NCBI RefSeq assembly: GCF_003205205.1
Contig: NZ_QJRL01000003.1
Coordinates: 248,001 to 312,000 of the forward strand
Direction: 5' to 3'
DNA: 64,000 nucleotides
Source of the DNA: Pseudomonas sp. LB-090624
GTDB taxonomy: Bacteria; Pseudomonadota; Gammaproteobacteria; Pseudomonadales; Pseudomonadaceae
How positions within the stretch are numbered: the first letter of the stretch is position 1; each line of letters starts with the position of its first letter. Position numbers and translations under genes: made by a program. The notes under the pieces were generated by a model that worked only from the letters and a program-made list of their open reading frames with translations, ran no database searches and was not told the DNA's origin. This document shows, in pieces, positions 43,717 through 53,705 of this stretch.

Positions 43717-44694
43717 TCAAGGCAACAAAACAGTCGACCCCACAGTCCGCCGCGCCGACAACTCAGCCTGTGCCTTGGCCGCCTCGCTCAATGGATATCG
43801 CTGCTGGATATCCACACCCAGCTTGCCACTCGCAATCATCGCAAACAGGTCATCGGCCATGGCCTGGGTGTTCTCGGCATTATTCGCATAGGTCGCCAAG
43901 GTCGGCCGTGTGACGTACAGCGAGCCCTTCTGCGCCAGGATCCCCAGGTTCACTCCGCTCACCGCGCCCGAAGCATTGCCGAAGCTCACCATCAACCCGC
44001 GTGGCTGCAGGCAGTCCAGCGAGGTCAGCCAGGTGTCGGCGCCCACGCCGTCATACACCACCGGGCATTTTTTGCCGTCGGTCAGCTCCAGCACCCGCTT
44101 GGCCACGTCTTCATGGCTGTAGTCGATGGTCGCCCAAGCCCCCAGGGCCTTGGCGCGCTCGGCCTTCTCGGCAGAACTCACGGTGCCGATCAGCTTGGCG
44201 CCCAGGGCCTTGGCCCACTGGCAGGCCAGCGAACCGACGCCACCCGCTGCGGCGTGGAACAGGATCACATCCCCCGCCTTCACCTCGTAGGTCTGCTTCA
44301 GCAGGTATTGCACGGTCAAACCTTTGAGCATCACCGCTGCCGCCTGCTCGAAGCTGATGTTGTCGGGCAGCTTGACCAGGTTGGCTTCCGGTAGCGTATG
44401 CACCTCGCTGTATGCACCCAGCGGGCCACCGGCATGGGCCACGCGGTCACCCACCTTCAGGCGGGTCACTCCCTCGCCCACGGCCTCGACTACGCCGGCC
44501 GCCTCGGTACCCAGGCCCGAAGGCAGGGACGGCGGTGCATACAGCCCGCTGCGAAAGTACGTGTCGATGAAATTCAGGCCGATTGCATGGTTGCGCACAC
44601 GCACCTGCTGGGGCCCGGGTGGGGCGGGTTCGAAGTCCACAAACTGCAGCACTTCCGGGCCGCCATGCTGGCTGAACTGGATACGCTTGGCCAT
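43717..44694 (-). CDS. qor: NADPH:quinone oxidoreductase (zeta-crystallin type)
   Basis: Zinc-independent medium-chain reductase that reduces quinones with NADPH. I start at ATG 44694 (MAKRIQFSQHGGPEVLQFVD, 325 residues), preceded by AGGAG. The cofactor motif HAAAGGVGSLACQWAKALGA and the family segment GLTVQYLLKQTYEVKAGD are visible; the Cys ligands of zinc alcohol dehydrogenases are absent. It is divergent from hemF (134 nt between starts). P. putida Qor-type identity is strong, but the physiological quinone is not known. Confidence 0.93.
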   Translation of the reverse strand: MAKRIQFSQHGGPEVLQFVDFEPAPPGPQQVRVRNHAIGLNFIDTYFRSGLYAPPSLPSGLGTEAAGVVEAVGEGVTRLKVGDRVAHAGGPLGAYSEVHTLPEANLVKLPDNISFEQAAAVMLKGLTVQYLLKQTYEVKAGDVILFHAAAGGVGSLACQWAKALGAKLIGTVSSAEKAERAKALGAWATIDYSHEDVAKRVLELTDGKKCPVVYDGVGADTWLTSLDCLQPRGLMVSFGNASGAVSGVNLGILAQKGSLYVTRPTLATYANNAENTQAMADDLFAMIASGKLGVDIQQRYPLSEAAKAQAELSARRTVGSTVLLP

Positions 44695-44750
44695 CTCGCA
44701 CTCCTGTAGTCGGGATCGGAAAAGGCCTTCTATCGGACGCCTTTGCTTGA

Positions 44751-45740
<990 letters not shown>

Positions 45741-45765
45741 GCCTGTGGACAACCAAGGAGCCGTC

Positions 45766-46590
45766 ATGGACCAGTACGTCGTTTTTGGTAACCCTATCGG
45801 CCACAGCAAGTCGCCGCTGATCCACCGCCTGTTCGCCGAGCAGACCGGCGAAGACCTGCAATACGCCACTCTGCTCGCGCCACTGGACGAGTTCAGCGAC
45901 TGCGCGCGCGGCTTTTTCAAGCAAGGCAGCGGCGGCAACGTCACCGTGCCGTTCAAGGAAGAGGCCTACCGCCTGTGCGACAGCCTGACCCCCCGGGCCC
46001 AGCGCGCGGGTGCAGTGAACACGCTGAGCAAGCTGGCTGATGGCACCTTGCAGGGCGACAACACCGATGGTGCAGGCCTGGTGCGTGACTTGACGGTGAA
46101 TGCCGGGGTCGAGCTGGCCGGCAAGCGTATTCTTATCCTGGGTGCCGGTGGCGCGGTACGTGGGGTGCTGGAGCCGATTCTGGCCCACAAGCCGCAGTCG
46201 CTGGTCATCGCCAACCGTACTGTGGAAAAGGCCGAGCAGCTGGCGCGTGAGTTCGATGAACTCGGGCCGGTGGTGGCCAGCGGGTTCGCTTGGTTGCAGG
46301 AGCCGGTGGATGTGATCATCAACGCCACTTCGGCGAGTTTGGCTGGTGAATTGCCACCTATTGCCGACAGTCTGGTCGAGGCGGGTCGGACGGTTTGCTA
46401 CGACATGATGTATGGCAAGGCGCCGACGCCGTTTTGCCAGTGGGCTACCAAGCTGGGGGCTGCCAAGGTACTGGATGGGTTGGGGATGCTGACTGAGCAG
46501 GCGGCCGAAGCCTTCTTTATCTGGCGTGGCGTGAGGCCGGACACGGCGCCGGTGTTGGCTGAACTACGCCGGCAACTCGCTCGGGGCTGA
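45766..46590 (+). CDS. aroE: Shikimate dehydrogenase (NADP+)
   Basis: Reduces 3-dehydroshikimate to shikimate in aromatic amino acid synthesis. The protein has 274 residues, starting at ATG 45766 behind AAGGAG ([20 protein letters not shown]). The substrate motif [10 protein letters not shown] is at 8-17. The NADP motif [14 protein letters not shown] and the catalytic Lys in [13 protein letters not shown] are present, as is [16 protein letters not shown] near the end. It is paired with hemF, and inverted repeats follow its 3' end. Confidence 0.97.
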   Translation: MDQYVVFGNPIGHSKSPLIHRLFAEQTGEDLQYATLLAPLDEFSDCARGFFKQGSGGNVTVPFKEEAYRLCDSLTPRAQRAGAVNTLSKLADGTLQGDNTDGAGLVRDLTVNAGVELAGKRILILGAGGAVRGVLEPILAHKPQSLVIANRTVEKAEQLAREFDELGPVVASGFAWLQEPVDVIINATSASLAGELPPIADSLVEAGRTVCYDMMYGKAPTPFCQWATKLGAAKVLDGLGMLTEQAAEAFFIWRGVRPDTAPVLAELRRQLARG

Positions 46591-46597
46591 GATGGCC

Positions 46598-46707
46598 GGG
46601 GCCGCTTTGCGGCCCTATCGCGACGCAAGGCCGCTCCCACAAAGTAAGTCGTACGCCGCTCTCTGTGGGAGCGGCCTTGCGTCGCGATAGGGCTGCAAAG
46701 CAGCCCC
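46598..46707. repeat. Inverted pair of 44-bp REP-like units between aroE and sulP
   Basis: Two 44-bp arms, 46598-46641 and 46664-46707, are reverse complements with about two mismatches and are separated by 22 nt. Each contains GGCCGCTCCCACA, a common piece of P. putida group REPs, and TATCGCGACGCAAGG. It fills the gap between convergent aroE and the SulP gene and could act as a bidirectional terminator. Confidence 0.85.
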
Positions 46708-46718
46708 AGGACCCAACC

Positions 46719-48284
46719 TCACTCCTCAAACCGGATTGGGCACAACTCCACCCCTTCCAGCTTCTGCAATTCCTCGATCACCTGCGGCCTGGCCCGGTGC
46801 AAGGTCAAGCTCCCCCCCAATCGACGCAACCGCCGTGCCTCGCGGTGCAACATATCCACACCGGAATAATCGATAAAATTCACCTGCCGCGCATCGATCA
46901 CTACATGCGGCCCCTGGCAGCGCTGCAGGCGCACCTGCAGGTAATGCGCCGCACCAAAGAAAATCGACCCACCTACCCGCAAGACATCCGCGTCCCCTTC
47001 GCGGCTTTGCTGCACCCGTGGCCGTGAGGTGCGTTTCAGATAAAAGAACAGTGATGCCAGCACACCGGCATAAATGGCCGTCTGCAACTCCAGCAGCAAG
47101 GTCGCCGTCGCCGTCAATGCCATCACCAGGAACTCCGAGCGGCTGACCCGGAACAGCGCGCGGATGGCCCTGTGGTCAACCAACCCCCAGCAGATCAGCA
47201 GAATACTGCCAGCCATCGCTGGAATCGGCAGGTGCGCGATCAACCCGGCGCCGCCAACGGCGAACAGCGCCACCCACAGCGCCGAGAACACCCCGGCCAT
47301 AGGCGAGCGGGCGCCCGCCTCATAGCTCAGGCCCGAGCGGGTGAAGGAACCAGCAGACAGGTAACCAGAGAAAAACGCTCCGGCAATGTTGGACAGCCCC
47401 TGTGCTCGAATTTCCTGGTCAGGCTCGATCAGCTGTTCCGACCGGGCCGACAATGAACGGGCGATCGACAGACTGGTGACCAGCCCCAGCATCCCCACCG
47501 CCACGGCACTGGGCAGCAGCCGCAGTATCAATTCCACGTCCAACAAGGGCAGCGGGCTGAAGGGCGGCAGTTGCCCGGTGAATGCGGTCACCCTTGGCAC
47601 ATGACCAAACCAGCCCGGCAGTAGCCATGCCAGCAGGCTGACTACGATCAGGCTTATCAACAGGCTGGGCCAGCGTGGGCGCCACAGTTTGAGAACCACG
47701 CCAATCACCACAGTGGCCAGGCCAAGGATTAGCGACGGCAGATCGACCTCACCGGCATGGCTGGCCAGGTCTTGCACGGTCTTCAACGCCGTGGACTGGC
47801 TGGGCAGGTCCATGCCCAGCAGGTTCGGCAGTTGGCCCAGGGCGATGACGATGGCTGCGCCGAGGGTGAAACCCAGCACCACGGAATGCGATACGAAGTT
47901 GACCAACGCGCCAAAGCGCAGCAGCCCTAGCAGCAATTGGAAGATGCCGCCGAGGAAGGTGAGCAGCAGCACCAGGGTGATGTAGTCGGCACTGCCGGCC
48001 ACGGCCAGTGGGCTGATGCTGGCGTAGAGCACGATGGAAATGGCCGCGGTCGGGCCGCAGATCAGGTGCCAGGAAGAACCCCACAGGCAAGCGATCAGCA
48101 CTGGAACGATGGCGGCGTACAGCCCGTATTCGGCGGGCAGGCCGGCGATCAGAGCGTAGGCAATGGATTGCGGTAGGGCGAGGATGGCACCGCTCAGGCC
48201 CACGAGCAGATCCTGGCGCAGGCTGCGGCCCGACTGGCGGGGAAGCCAGGTGAGGAAGGGCAGCAGCAAAGAGAGGCGATGCAT
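46719..48284 (-). CDS. SulP-family anion (sulfate) permease
   Basis: Membrane transporter with 521 residues, about 10-12 helices and a C-terminal STAS domain. The SulP core is visible near the N-terminus (QDLLVGLSGAILALPQSIAY, GLPAEYGLYAAIVPVLIACL), and the STAS strand GPHVVIDARQVNFIDYSGVD lies near the end. It is third in the leftward betC-choX-sulP group, 87 nt after choX. Sulfate freed by BetC is a plausible substrate, with export or balancing of sulfate as possible roles; uptake of choline sulfate is less likely. Substrate is inferred. Confidence 0.88.
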   Translation of the reverse strand: MHRLSLLLPFLTWLPRQSGRSLRQDLLVGLSGAILALPQSIAYALIAGLPAEYGLYAAIVPVLIACLWGSSWHLICGPTAAISIVLYASISPLAVAGSADYITLVLLLTFLGGIFQLLLGLLRFGALVNFVSHSVVLGFTLGAAIVIALGQLPNLLGMDLPSQSTALKTVQDLASHAGEVDLPSLILGLATVVIGVVLKLWRPRWPSLLISLIVVSLLAWLLPGWFGHVPRVTAFTGQLPPFSPLPLLDVELILRLLPSAVAVGMLGLVTSLSIARSLSARSEQLIEPDQEIRAQGLSNIAGAFFSGYLSAGSFTRSGLSYEAGARSPMAGVFSALWVALFAVGGAGLIAHLPIPAMAGSILLICWGLVDHRAIRALFRVSRSEFLVMALTATATLLLELQTAIYAGVLASLFFYLKRTSRPRVQQSREGDADVLRVGGSIFFGAAHYLQVRLQRCQGPHVVIDARQVNFIDYSGVDMLHREARRLRRLGGSLTLHRARPQVIEELQKLEGVELCPIRFEE

Positions 48285-48316
48285 GGGTTATCCACAATCC
48301 TTAAGGGTGCGCCAAG

Positions 48317-48350
48317 CCCTGCGGGAGCGGGCGCGCCCGCTCCCGCAGGG
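48317..48350. repeat. Perfect 34-bp palindrome between choX and sulP
   Basis: A 17+17 bp exact palindrome, CCCTGCGGGAGCGGGCG on one arm, with no loop. It sits between the choX stop and the sulP start on the same strand, so it may protect or end the betC-choX message and lower sulP expression. A perfect DnaA-box 9-mer (48288-48296) lies 20 nt away. Confidence 0.8.
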
Positions 48351-48371
48351 TTGGGGTGTTGCTTTGTAAGA

Positions 48372-49301
48372 TTACAGTTTGGCTTGGACGGCCTCCAGGG
48401 CATCACCATCAGCCTTGGTGGTAACTCCGGCCAACCACCCCTCCAACCGTTCAGGATGCGCTTTCACCCATGCCCTGGCCGCCTCATCGAAGCTGATCTT
48501 CTTGTCCACCACCTCTGCCATGATGCTGTTTTCCATGTCCAGTGTGAACTTGAGGTTACCCAGCAGCTTCGCGGCATTCGGGCAGGCTTGTGGATAACCT
48601 TTGCGGGTAAGCGTGTACACCTCGCCCTTGCTGCCGAACCACTTTTCCCCACCGGTCAGGTAATGCATTTTCAGCTTCACGTTCATCGGGTGCGGGGTCC
48701 AGCCGAGGAAGGTGATGAACTGCTGCTTTTTCACCGCACGGTCGACCTGCGCCAGCATCGCCTGCTCGCTGGACTCGACCAGCTTCCACTGGCCGAGGTT
48801 GAATTCATTCTTGTCGATGATTTCCTTCAGCGACAAGTTGGCCGGTGCACCAGAGCCGATCCCGTACAGCTTGTTGTCGAACTGGTCGGCATGCTTCTGC
48901 AGGTCGGCAAAATCCTTCACCCCGGCATTCCATACGTAGTCGGGCACTGCCAGGGTGAACTCGGTGCCTTCCAGGTTGCGTGACAACTGCTGCACATCGC
49001 CATTAGCGATGAACTTGTCATGGAAGCCCTGTTGCGCCGGCATCCAGTTGCCAAGGAACGCATCGACCCGGCCGTCCTTGAGGCCGCCGTAGATGATCGG
49101 TACGGCGAGGCTGTCGATCTTCACTTGGTAGCCCAGGCTTTCCAGCAACAGGCGGGCGACAGCGTTGGTGGTGGCGATGTCGCTCCAGCCGGGGTCGGCC
49201 ATTTTCACGGTGCTGCATTGAGCATCGCTGTCGGCAGCGTGGGCTGTGGCGGTACCCAGGCCCAAGGCCAGGGTGAATACGGCGGCGGAGAACTTGTGCA
49301 T
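48372..49301 (-). CDS. choX: Choline ABC-transporter periplasmic binding protein (ChoX/BetX type)
   Basis: Substrate-binding protein of the glycine betaine/choline family. The protein has 309 residues from ATG 49301. A signal peptide (about 1-22, MHKFSAAVFTLALGLG then ATAHA) precedes the mature part. The binding-fold motifs KMADPGWSDIATTNAVARLL, VDAFLGNWMPAQQ and FLGWTPHPMNVKLKMHYL are typical of choline-binding proteins. No ABC membrane or ATPase genes are next to it, so it likely works with a transporter encoded elsewhere. It lies 14 nt after betC. Confidence 0.9.
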   Translation of the reverse strand: MHKFSAAVFTLALGLGTATAHAADSDAQCSTVKMADPGWSDIATTNAVARLLLESLGYQVKIDSLAVPIIYGGLKDGRVDAFLGNWMPAQQGFHDKFIANGDVQQLSRNLEGTEFTLAVPDYVWNAGVKDFADLQKHADQFDNKLYGIGSGAPANLSLKEIIDKNEFNLGQWKLVESSEQAMLAQVDRAVKKQQFITFLGWTPHPMNVKLKMHYLTGGEKWFGSKGEVYTLTRKGYPQACPNAAKLLGNLKFTLDMENSIMAEVVDKKISFDEAARAWVKAHPERLEGWLAGVTTKADGDALEAVQAKL

Positions 49302-49315
49302 GACGGCCTCTCTTC

Positions 49316-50833
49316 TCAATCCATGGGTGCGGGCTGTGGATAACGTGCCTTGCGCTCGAGGTCGTCGAGATCGATGTGGTTACGCATGTACTGTTGGCTG
49401 GCGTCCACCAGCGGTTGATGGTCCCAGCTTTTCAGCTTGCCGATGGCCAGCGCCTCGGCCACCAGGCGGCGGCGCCGCTGGCTGGCCAGTACCTGCTGGC
49501 GCAGGCTGGGGATGTCCCAGCGCTGCCGCGCTTCATCGACAAATGCCTGCAGCAGCGCCTGGTGGTCCGGGCTGCTGGTGAGGTTCTCCCGCTCGTGCGG
49601 GTCGCGGCTCAGGTCATAGAGTAGGCAAGGGTCGTCTTCGCTGTACACGAATTTATAAGGCCCACGGCGGATCATCATGAGTGGGCCGACGGTGCCTTCG
49701 GCCATGTACTCGCCAATCACTTCGTCGTGGCCGCCCTGCCCCTGGAGGTGGCCAAGCAGCGAGTGGCCGTCCAGGTGCAGCTGGTTATCCACACCACCAC
49801 CGGCCAGTTCGACCAAGGTCGGCAGCAAGTCGCAGGTCGATACCGATGCACTGACCCGGCCTGCGGCAAAGCGTGTCGGGGCATGGACCAGCAACGGCAC
49901 CCGTGCCGACATCTCGAACCAGTGCATCTTGTACCAGAGGCCCCGCTCGCCAAGCATATCGCCGTGGTCGCCGGAGAACACGATCACGGTGTCATCGGCC
50001 AGGTTGCATTCCTCCAGGGTCTGCAACAGCTGGCCGATGTTGTCGTCGATGTAGCTGCAGGCACCGAAGTAGGCTCGGCGGGCATCGCGGATCTTTTCCA
50101 CAGGCAGCGGCTTGTTCCACAGGTCGTATACCTTCAGCAGGCGCTGGGAATGCGGGTCGAGCTCTGCCTGGCTGAATTCGGCGCGGGGCATAGGGATATC
50201 CACACCCTCGTAGCGATCCCAATAGCGCTTTGGAATGGTGTACGGATCATGCGGGTGGGTCATCGACACGGTCAGACAGAACGGCCGGCCATCGTTTTCG
50301 CGCACATGGTCATAGAGGTACTGGCGCGCCTTGAACACGACTTCCTCGTCGAAATCCAGCTGGTTGGTGCGTACGCATGGCCCGGCCTGCAATACCGAGG
50401 ACATGTTGTGGTACCAGCTTGGGCGCACGTCGGGCTCATCCCAGTTCACCGCCCAGCCATAGTCGGCCGGGTAAATGTCGCTGGTCAGGCGTTCTTCGTA
50501 GCCGTGCAGCTGGTCCGGGCCGCAGAAGTGCATCTTGCCCGACAGCGCGGTGCGGTAGCCCAAGCGGCGCAGGTAGTGGGCGTAAGTGGGTACGTCGGCG
50601 GGGAAATCGGCAGCGTTGTCGTAGGCGCCGATGCGGCTGGGCAACTGCCCGCTGACCAGGGTGAAGCGCGACGGCGCGCACAGCGGGCTGTTGCAGTAGG
50701 CCGAGTCGAACACCACCGCCTGCTCGGCCAGGCGGCTCAGGTGTGGCATTTGTATCGGCGACGGGCCGTAGATCGGCAGCAAGGGTGCGGCCATCTGGTC
50801 GGCCATGATGAACAGGATATTCGGGCGCGTCAT
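49316..50833 (-). CDS. betC: Choline-sulfatase
   Basis: Hydrolyses choline-O-sulfate to choline and sulfate, giving a carbon, nitrogen, sulfur and osmoprotectant source. I start at ATG 50833 (MTRPNILFIMADQMAAPLLP, 505 residues). The sulfatase active-site Cys52 is in CNSPLCAPSRFTLVSGQLPS, the C-X-P-S-R motif that is converted to formylglycine. Metal ligands Asp12 and Gln13 are in the MADQ segment, and VFSGDHGDMLGERGLWYK carries the C-terminal Asp/His metal site. It is divergent from the LysR gene and first in the betC-choX-sulP group. Confidence 0.96.
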   Translation of the reverse strand: MTRPNILFIMADQMAAPLLPIYGPSPIQMPHLSRLAEQAVVFDSAYCNSPLCAPSRFTLVSGQLPSRIGAYDNAADFPADVPTYAHYLRRLGYRTALSGKMHFCGPDQLHGYEERLTSDIYPADYGWAVNWDEPDVRPSWYHNMSSVLQAGPCVRTNQLDFDEEVVFKARQYLYDHVRENDGRPFCLTVSMTHPHDPYTIPKRYWDRYEGVDIPMPRAEFSQAELDPHSQRLLKVYDLWNKPLPVEKIRDARRAYFGACSYIDDNIGQLLQTLEECNLADDTVIVFSGDHGDMLGERGLWYKMHWFEMSARVPLLVHAPTRFAAGRVSASVSTCDLLPTLVELAGGGVDNQLHLDGHSLLGHLQGQGGHDEVIGEYMAEGTVGPLMMIRRGPYKFVYSEDDPCLLYDLSRDPHERENLTSSPDHQALLQAFVDEARQRWDIPSLRQQVLASQRRRRLVAEALAIGKLKSWDHQPLVDASQQYMRNHIDLDDLERKARYPQPAPMD

Positions 50834-50941
50834 GGTGGCTTCCATCGTTGAGGATTATGCGAACCGCTTGCCTACCAAGATGCGACTGTGAATAACATGG
50901 GTAAAGCCCATGGCGGGCAATGACTGGGATTAGCCAAGCTT

Positions 50942-51841
50942 ATGTTTGAGCACCTTGCCGAGCTGTCGCTGGATACCTTGCGCGTCTTCGAAGCTGCTGC
51001 GCGTCTGCGCGGCTTTACTGCAGCGGCGCTGGAGCTGGGCACTACGCAGCCGGCCGTCAGCCAGCAGGTGAAACGGTTGGAGGCGCAGTTGGGTACGCGC
51101 CTGTTCGATCGTATTTACCGGGGTATCGAACTGACCGAGGTCGGCCAGGTGTTGTTCGAACAGGTGCACCAGGGGCTGCAGGCCATGGATGACGGTATTG
51201 CCCAGGCCGGCGGGCGCGGCCAGCGCGAAGTGCTGCAGGTGGCCACCGACTTTGCCTTTGCGGCGTTCTGGTTGATGCCAAGGCTGCAGCGCTTTCATGA
51301 GGCTTATCCACAGGTGGATGTGAGCTTGGTGACGGGTGAGCGCAGCCAGGGCATGTTGCGCCCGGACATCGATGTGGCGGTGCTGTTTGGCGATGGACGC
51401 TTTCACCAAGGAGAAAGCCGCTGGCTATTCGATGAGGAAGTGTTCCCGGTGTGCAGCCCCCATCTGATTCATGGCAAAGCCTTGTCTGCTTTGGCTTTGC
51501 AACGATTGCCGCTGCTGCATTTGAAGGGTGAGCAGGCCAGCCGCTGGTTTGACTGGGCGGGGGTATTTCGTGGGTTTGGTGTGGACAGCCCACCGCCGGC
51601 GGGGCAGTTGCGGTTTGATAACTATACCTTGCTGATTCAGGCAGCGATTGCCGGGCAAGGGGTGGCGATTGGCTGGGCGCACCTGGTGGATGGGTTGGTG
51701 GAGCAAGGGTTGCTGTGTCGGCCGCTGGAGGGGAGTTTACGCTCGGCGCGCGGGTATTACGCGGTGTTGCCACCGCGCAAGCGGCGTGGGGCGTTGATCG
51801 AGCGGTTTGTGGATTGGCTGGAGCAGGAGCGCAGCCATTGA
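50942..51841 (+). CDS. LysR-family regulator of the choline-sulfate operon
   Basis: A 299-residue LysR protein starting MFEHLAELSLDTLRVFEAAA. The N-terminal helix-turn-helix includes GFTAAALELGTTQPAVSQQVKRLE, followed by a typical effector-binding domain. It is divergent from betC with 108 nt between the starts, the classic position for a regulator of that operon. The orthologous arrangement (LysR next to betC) exists in other pseudomonads. The effector, choline sulfate or choline, is inferred. Confidence 0.88.
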   Translation: MFEHLAELSLDTLRVFEAAARLRGFTAAALELGTTQPAVSQQVKRLEAQLGTRLFDRIYRGIELTEVGQVLFEQVHQGLQAMDDGIAQAGGRGQREVLQVATDFAFAAFWLMPRLQRFHEAYPQVDVSLVTGERSQGMLRPDIDVAVLFGDGRFHQGESRWLFDEEVFPVCSPHLIHGKALSALALQRLPLLHLKGEQASRWFDWAGVFRGFGVDSPPPAGQLRFDNYTLLIQAAIAGQGVAIGWAHLVDGLVEQGLLCRPLEGSLRSARGYYAVLPPRKRRGALIERFVDWLEQERSH

Positions 51842-51861
51842 GGTCTTGCGGCCCGGACGGT

Positions 51862-52416
51862 CTAGATAACGAAGTTCAGATGCTCGCCGCGGTGCAGATC
51901 CAGCTCCAGCATATCAACCATCCCTGCCGCAACACGTGCCCACCCCGCCTCTGGCAGCTCCTGTGGCGCATTGATCAGTGTCCAGTGCAATGCACTGCGC
52001 TGCAGCCCATCAACCACGTGGTCGACACATTCCCGCTCCCCTTCGCTGTACTTGGCCGGCTGATCCAGCACATCGAAATCGCCCACCAACAACAGCCGGC
52101 GTATAGTCGTACGCGCAAGCCCCGCCACCAGCGCCTCGCTCAAGCGTGCCTGCCCCGGCAGGTCACCCGGCGCCAGCGCTGGTAACACGGCAATAACCGC
52201 CGAGCCGCCCGCTGCGCCCTGCTCCGCCTGGTCGGCATCTCCCAGCCCGCCTATCTTGAAATGCAAGCCAGGGCGTGGCGAGTGACGGTTGAGGTCGTCG
52301 ACCACTGCGGTGACTTCGTGCTGGCGCGACAGCAGCTCGACCGTCAGGGCATTGCCCAGGCTGCTTTCAGGCCCGAACAAGACCAGCTTGAACACTGGGG
52401 TTTCGGCGTTTTTCAC
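51862..52416 (-). CDS. Rossmann-fold NAD(P)-binding protein (NmrA/atypical SDR-like)
   Basis: A 184-residue protein from GTG 52416 (MKNAETPVFKLVLFGPESSL), chosen because GGGAG lies 8 nt upstream. The N-terminal part (LVLFGPESSLGNALTVELLS, EVTAVVDDL) resembles the GxxGxxG nucleotide-binding strand of atypical short-chain dehydrogenases, with a weak motif. No catalytic Tyr-X3-Lys is evident, so it may be a sensor or binding protein. It is divergent from the 52469 gene, with start codons only 52 nt apart. Its function is unknown. Confidence 0.6.
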   Translation of the reverse strand: MKNAETPVFKLVLFGPESSLGNALTVELLSRQHEVTAVVDDLNRHSPRPGLHFKIGGLGDADQAEQGAAGGSAVIAVLPALAPGDLPGQARLSEALVAGLARTTIRRLLLVGDFDVLDQPAKYSEGERECVDHVVDGLQRSALHWTLINAPQELPEAGWARVAAGMVDMLELDLHRGEHLNFVI

Positions 52417-52468
52417 TGCATCACTCCCTTTGCAGGTGGTGATGGTTGGACCGCACTCAGGAGTTATC

Positions 52469-52801
52469 GTGCAGAGGATCAAGGGTTACCACGCCCACAT
52501 TTACTACGATGCGTCGACCATGGAGCAGGCGCGTGAACTATGCGAGGAAGCGGCGCGGCTATTCCCTGTGACCATGGGGCGCATGCACCAGAAACCGGTG
52601 GGGCCGCACCCGGACTGGAGTTGCCAGCTGGCGTTCGGGCCTGAAGTGGTAGGGGTGGTCTTGCCTTGGCTGGCGTTGTACCGCAAGGGCCTGGTGGTAT
52701 TCATGCATCCGGAAACCGGGGATGAACTGGCGGACCATCGGGATCATGCGATCTGGATGGGGGCCGTGCGGCCATTGAAGTTGTCGATTTTTGGTGGGTA
52801 G
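52469..52801 (+). CDS. DOPA 4,5-dioxygenase family protein
   Basis: Small ring-cleavage dioxygenase-like protein, 110 residues from GTG 52469, with CAGGAG 5 nt upstream (MQRIKGYHAHIYYDASTMEQ). The His-rich N-terminus (GYHAHIYYD), PVGPHPDWSCQLAF and the C-terminal VFMHPETGDELADHRDHAIW are the family's likely metal-binding His blocks. Members act on catechol-like substrates in some organisms, but the bacterial substrate is unknown. It is divergent from the Rossmann gene and convergent with trpA, with a REP-like pair between. Confidence 0.82.
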   Translation: MQRIKGYHAHIYYDASTMEQARELCEEAARLFPVTMGRMHQKPVGPHPDWSCQLAFGPEVVGVVLPWLALYRKGLVVFMHPETGDELADHRDHAIWMGAVRPLKLSIFGG

Positions 52802-52816
52802 ATTTGTATTGCCTGT

Positions 52817-52889
52817 GCCGGCCTCGTTCGCGGCGCAAGGCCGCTCCTACAGGGTATTGCGATCACCTTGCAGGAGCGGCGTTGTGCCC
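52817..52889. repeat. REP-like inverted pair between the DOPA dioxygenase and trpA genes
   Basis: Arms 52832-52851 and 52870-52889 are reverse complements with about four mismatches and share GCCGCTCCT. The left unit extends to 52817 and reads like the P. putida 35-bp REP (GCCGGCCTCGTTCGCGGC). It fills the gap of the convergent pair and probably acts as a two-way terminator. Confidence 0.78.
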
Positions 52890-52895
52890 TCGCAA

Positions 52896-53705
52896 TCAAT
52901 TGCGAGCTGAGCGCACCCCTTCAGCCAGTGCCGAGCACAGGCTCAATACATCGGTCACCGCCTGATCTGCACGCTTGGCCTGAGCGATCTTGTCGACCAG
53001 CGCCGAGCCCACCACCACGCCATCAGCCAGGCGGGCGATGTTCGCTGCCTGTTCCGGCGTGCGAATGCCGAAGCCAACGCTGATCGGCAGATCGGTATGC
53101 CGGCGCAGGCGGTCAATCGCCTCGGTCACATGCTCGGTGGTCGCCGAGCCGGCACCGGTCACACCGGCCACCGACACGTAGTAGACGAACCCGGAGCTGC
53201 GCTCCAGCACCCGCGGCAGGCGGGCATCGTCGGTGGTCGGGGTGGTCAGGCGGATGAAGTCGATGCCCGCAGCCTGGGCCGGGGTGGCCAGTTCGGCGTC
53301 GTGCTCTGGCGGCAGATCGACGATGATCAAGCCATCGACCCCTGCTTCCTTGGCTTCAGCCACGAACGTGTCCACGCCAAAGCGATGGATCGGGTTGTAG
53401 TAGCCCATCAGCACGATCGGCGTGGTCTGGTTATCCACACGGAATTCGCGAACCATCTGCAGCGTCTTAGCCAGGGTCTGGCCGGCTTCCAGGGCGCGTA
53501 GGGTGGCGAGCTGGATGGCCACGCCGTCGGCCATCGGATCGGTGAACGGCATGCCCAGTTCGATGACGTCGGCGCCAGCGGCCGGCAGGCCTTTGAGGAT
53601 CTGCAGTGAGGCGTCGTAGCCCGGGTCGCCTGCGGTAACGAAGGTGACCAGTGCCGAGCGGCCTTCGGCTTTCAGCTCGGCGAAGCGTTGTTCAAGACGG
53701 CTCAT
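52896..53705 (-). CDS. trpA: Tryptophan synthase subunit alpha
   Basis: Cleaves indole-3-glycerol phosphate to indole, passed to TrpB through the tunnel. The protein has 269 residues. Conserved catalytic Glu and Asp are in [15 protein letters not shown] (Glu49-type) and [13 protein letters not shown] (Asp60-type). The phosphate loops [12 protein letters not shown] and GFGIRTPEQ follow. The ATG overlaps the trpB stop by four bases, so the subunits are coupled. Confidence 0.98.
   Translation of the reverse strand: MSRLEQRFAELKAEGRSALVTFVTAGDPGYDASLQILKGLPAAGADVIELGMPFTDPMADGVAIQLATLRALEAGQTLAKTLQMVREFRVDNQTTPIVLMGYYNPIHRFGVDTFVAEAKEAGVDGLIIVDLPPEHDAELATPAQAAGIDFIRLTTPTTDDARLPRVLERSSGFVYYVSVAGVTGAGSATTEHVTEAIDRLRRHTDLPISVGFGIRTPEQAANIARLADGVVVGSALVDKIAQAKRADQAVTDVLSLCSALAEGVRSARN

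Noticed and set aside
52013..52022. ACCACGTGGT as a third parS site
   Set aside because: It shares only the CACGTG core and lacks the GTTC/GAAC arms required for parS.
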